DNA of 64,000 bases, taken from Weizmannia acidilactici. GTDB taxonomy: Bacteria; Bacillota; Bacilli; Bacillales; Bacillaceae_C. Below the pieces are notes generated by a model. It saw nothing but the letters and a program-made list of their open reading frames with translations. It was not told the origin of the DNA and did no database searches. How positions within the stretch are numbered: position 1 is the first letter of the stretch; each line of letters opens with the position of its first letter. The position numbers and the translations under genes were made by a program. The stretch is taken from assembly GCF_008974185.1 (NCBI RefSeq), contig NZ_BKZP01000008.1:1-64000 (forward strand), given 5' to 3'. Shown in pieces: positions 63,933-64,000 of this stretch.

Positions 63933-64000
63933 TAAAATCTCTCCCATAAACTGTTTCTTTATACATATGAATGAGACAACATTTTGATTCATGGAACAGC

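Noticed and set aside
1-64000. Prophage, restriction-modification or other defence system
   Set aside because: No phage structural genes, integrases, methylases, nucleases or CRISPR features were recognised in any region.

Overview
The window looks like a chromosomal segment of a spore-forming member of the Bacillaceae. The evidence is an H-type small acid-soluble spore protein gene (50.2 kb) with a sigma-G-like promoter, Shine-Dalgarno sites of the AAAGGAGG type, frequent TTG/GTG starts, TPP, SAM and T-box leaders, CcpA (cre) and CcpN operators, and a CtaM/YozB homologue. Overall composition and gene repertoire fit the Heyndrickxia (Bacillus) coagulans group, but that is an inference. No tRNA, rRNA, prophage, CRISPR or complete insertion sequence was seen.

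0-5.7 kb: an MFS transporter, then ppsR-ppdK (pyruvate, phosphate dikinase and its regulatory kinase/phosphorylase), a gluconeogenic pair preceded by a perfect 14-bp dyad that contains two CcpN boxes, then a tiny DUF4023-like gene. 6-29 kb is a decaying accessory region. Short intact genes (a MocR regulator divergent from a GNAT-LysE pair, single GNATs, a PepSY-like protein, the TPP-riboswitch thiM-thiD-thiE operon, a MOSC protein, an alpha/beta hydrolase) alternate with about twenty broken genes: HTH and MFS, methyltransferase, PaiB, P-loop kinase, signal peptidase I, glyoxalase, Amj flippase, chemotaxis receptor, ABC transporter, SDR, Nudix and several GNATs. 29.4-33.3 kb: a SAM riboswitch and cysJ-cysI (sulfite reductase).

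33.4-39.9 kb: a hypothetical gene, a split MerR-TipAS regulator, nitronate monooxygenase, a YdaF-like acetyltransferase, a T-box leader in front of a collapsed argS paralogue, an M20 dipeptidase and a broken DMT efflux gene. 40-46.7 kb: a complete acetoin dehydrogenase operon acoA-acoB-acoC-acoL behind a sigma-54 (-24/-12) promoter, followed by its activator acoR with a cre site over the -35 box. 47-50.4 kb: MBL hydrolase, threonine-aldolase-like enzyme, macro-domain protein, sspH. 50.5-55.8 kb: a fatty-acyl-CoA cluster, partly decayed (SDR-thiolase fusion remnant, CoA-transferase, an acyl-CoA synthetase with one nonsense codon, an intact acyl-CoA synthetase).

55.8-56.5 kb holds the most notable locus: a gene for a close homologue of the Bacillus subtilis replication terminator protein Rtp, preceded by four 15-bp imperfect palindromes in one orientation (TGTGC, five variable bases, ACACA) that resemble the Ter B-site core. 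This suggests a chromosomal replication fork trap. 56.5-64 kb: two Cof-type phosphatases, CtaM/YozB, two small membrane or secreted proteins, a lactate/2-hydroxyacid dehydrogenase paralogue, and a LacI regulator divergent from a 6-phospho-beta-glucosidase with a perfect palindromic operator between them.

All assignments come from reading motifs and remembered family sequences; no database search was run.
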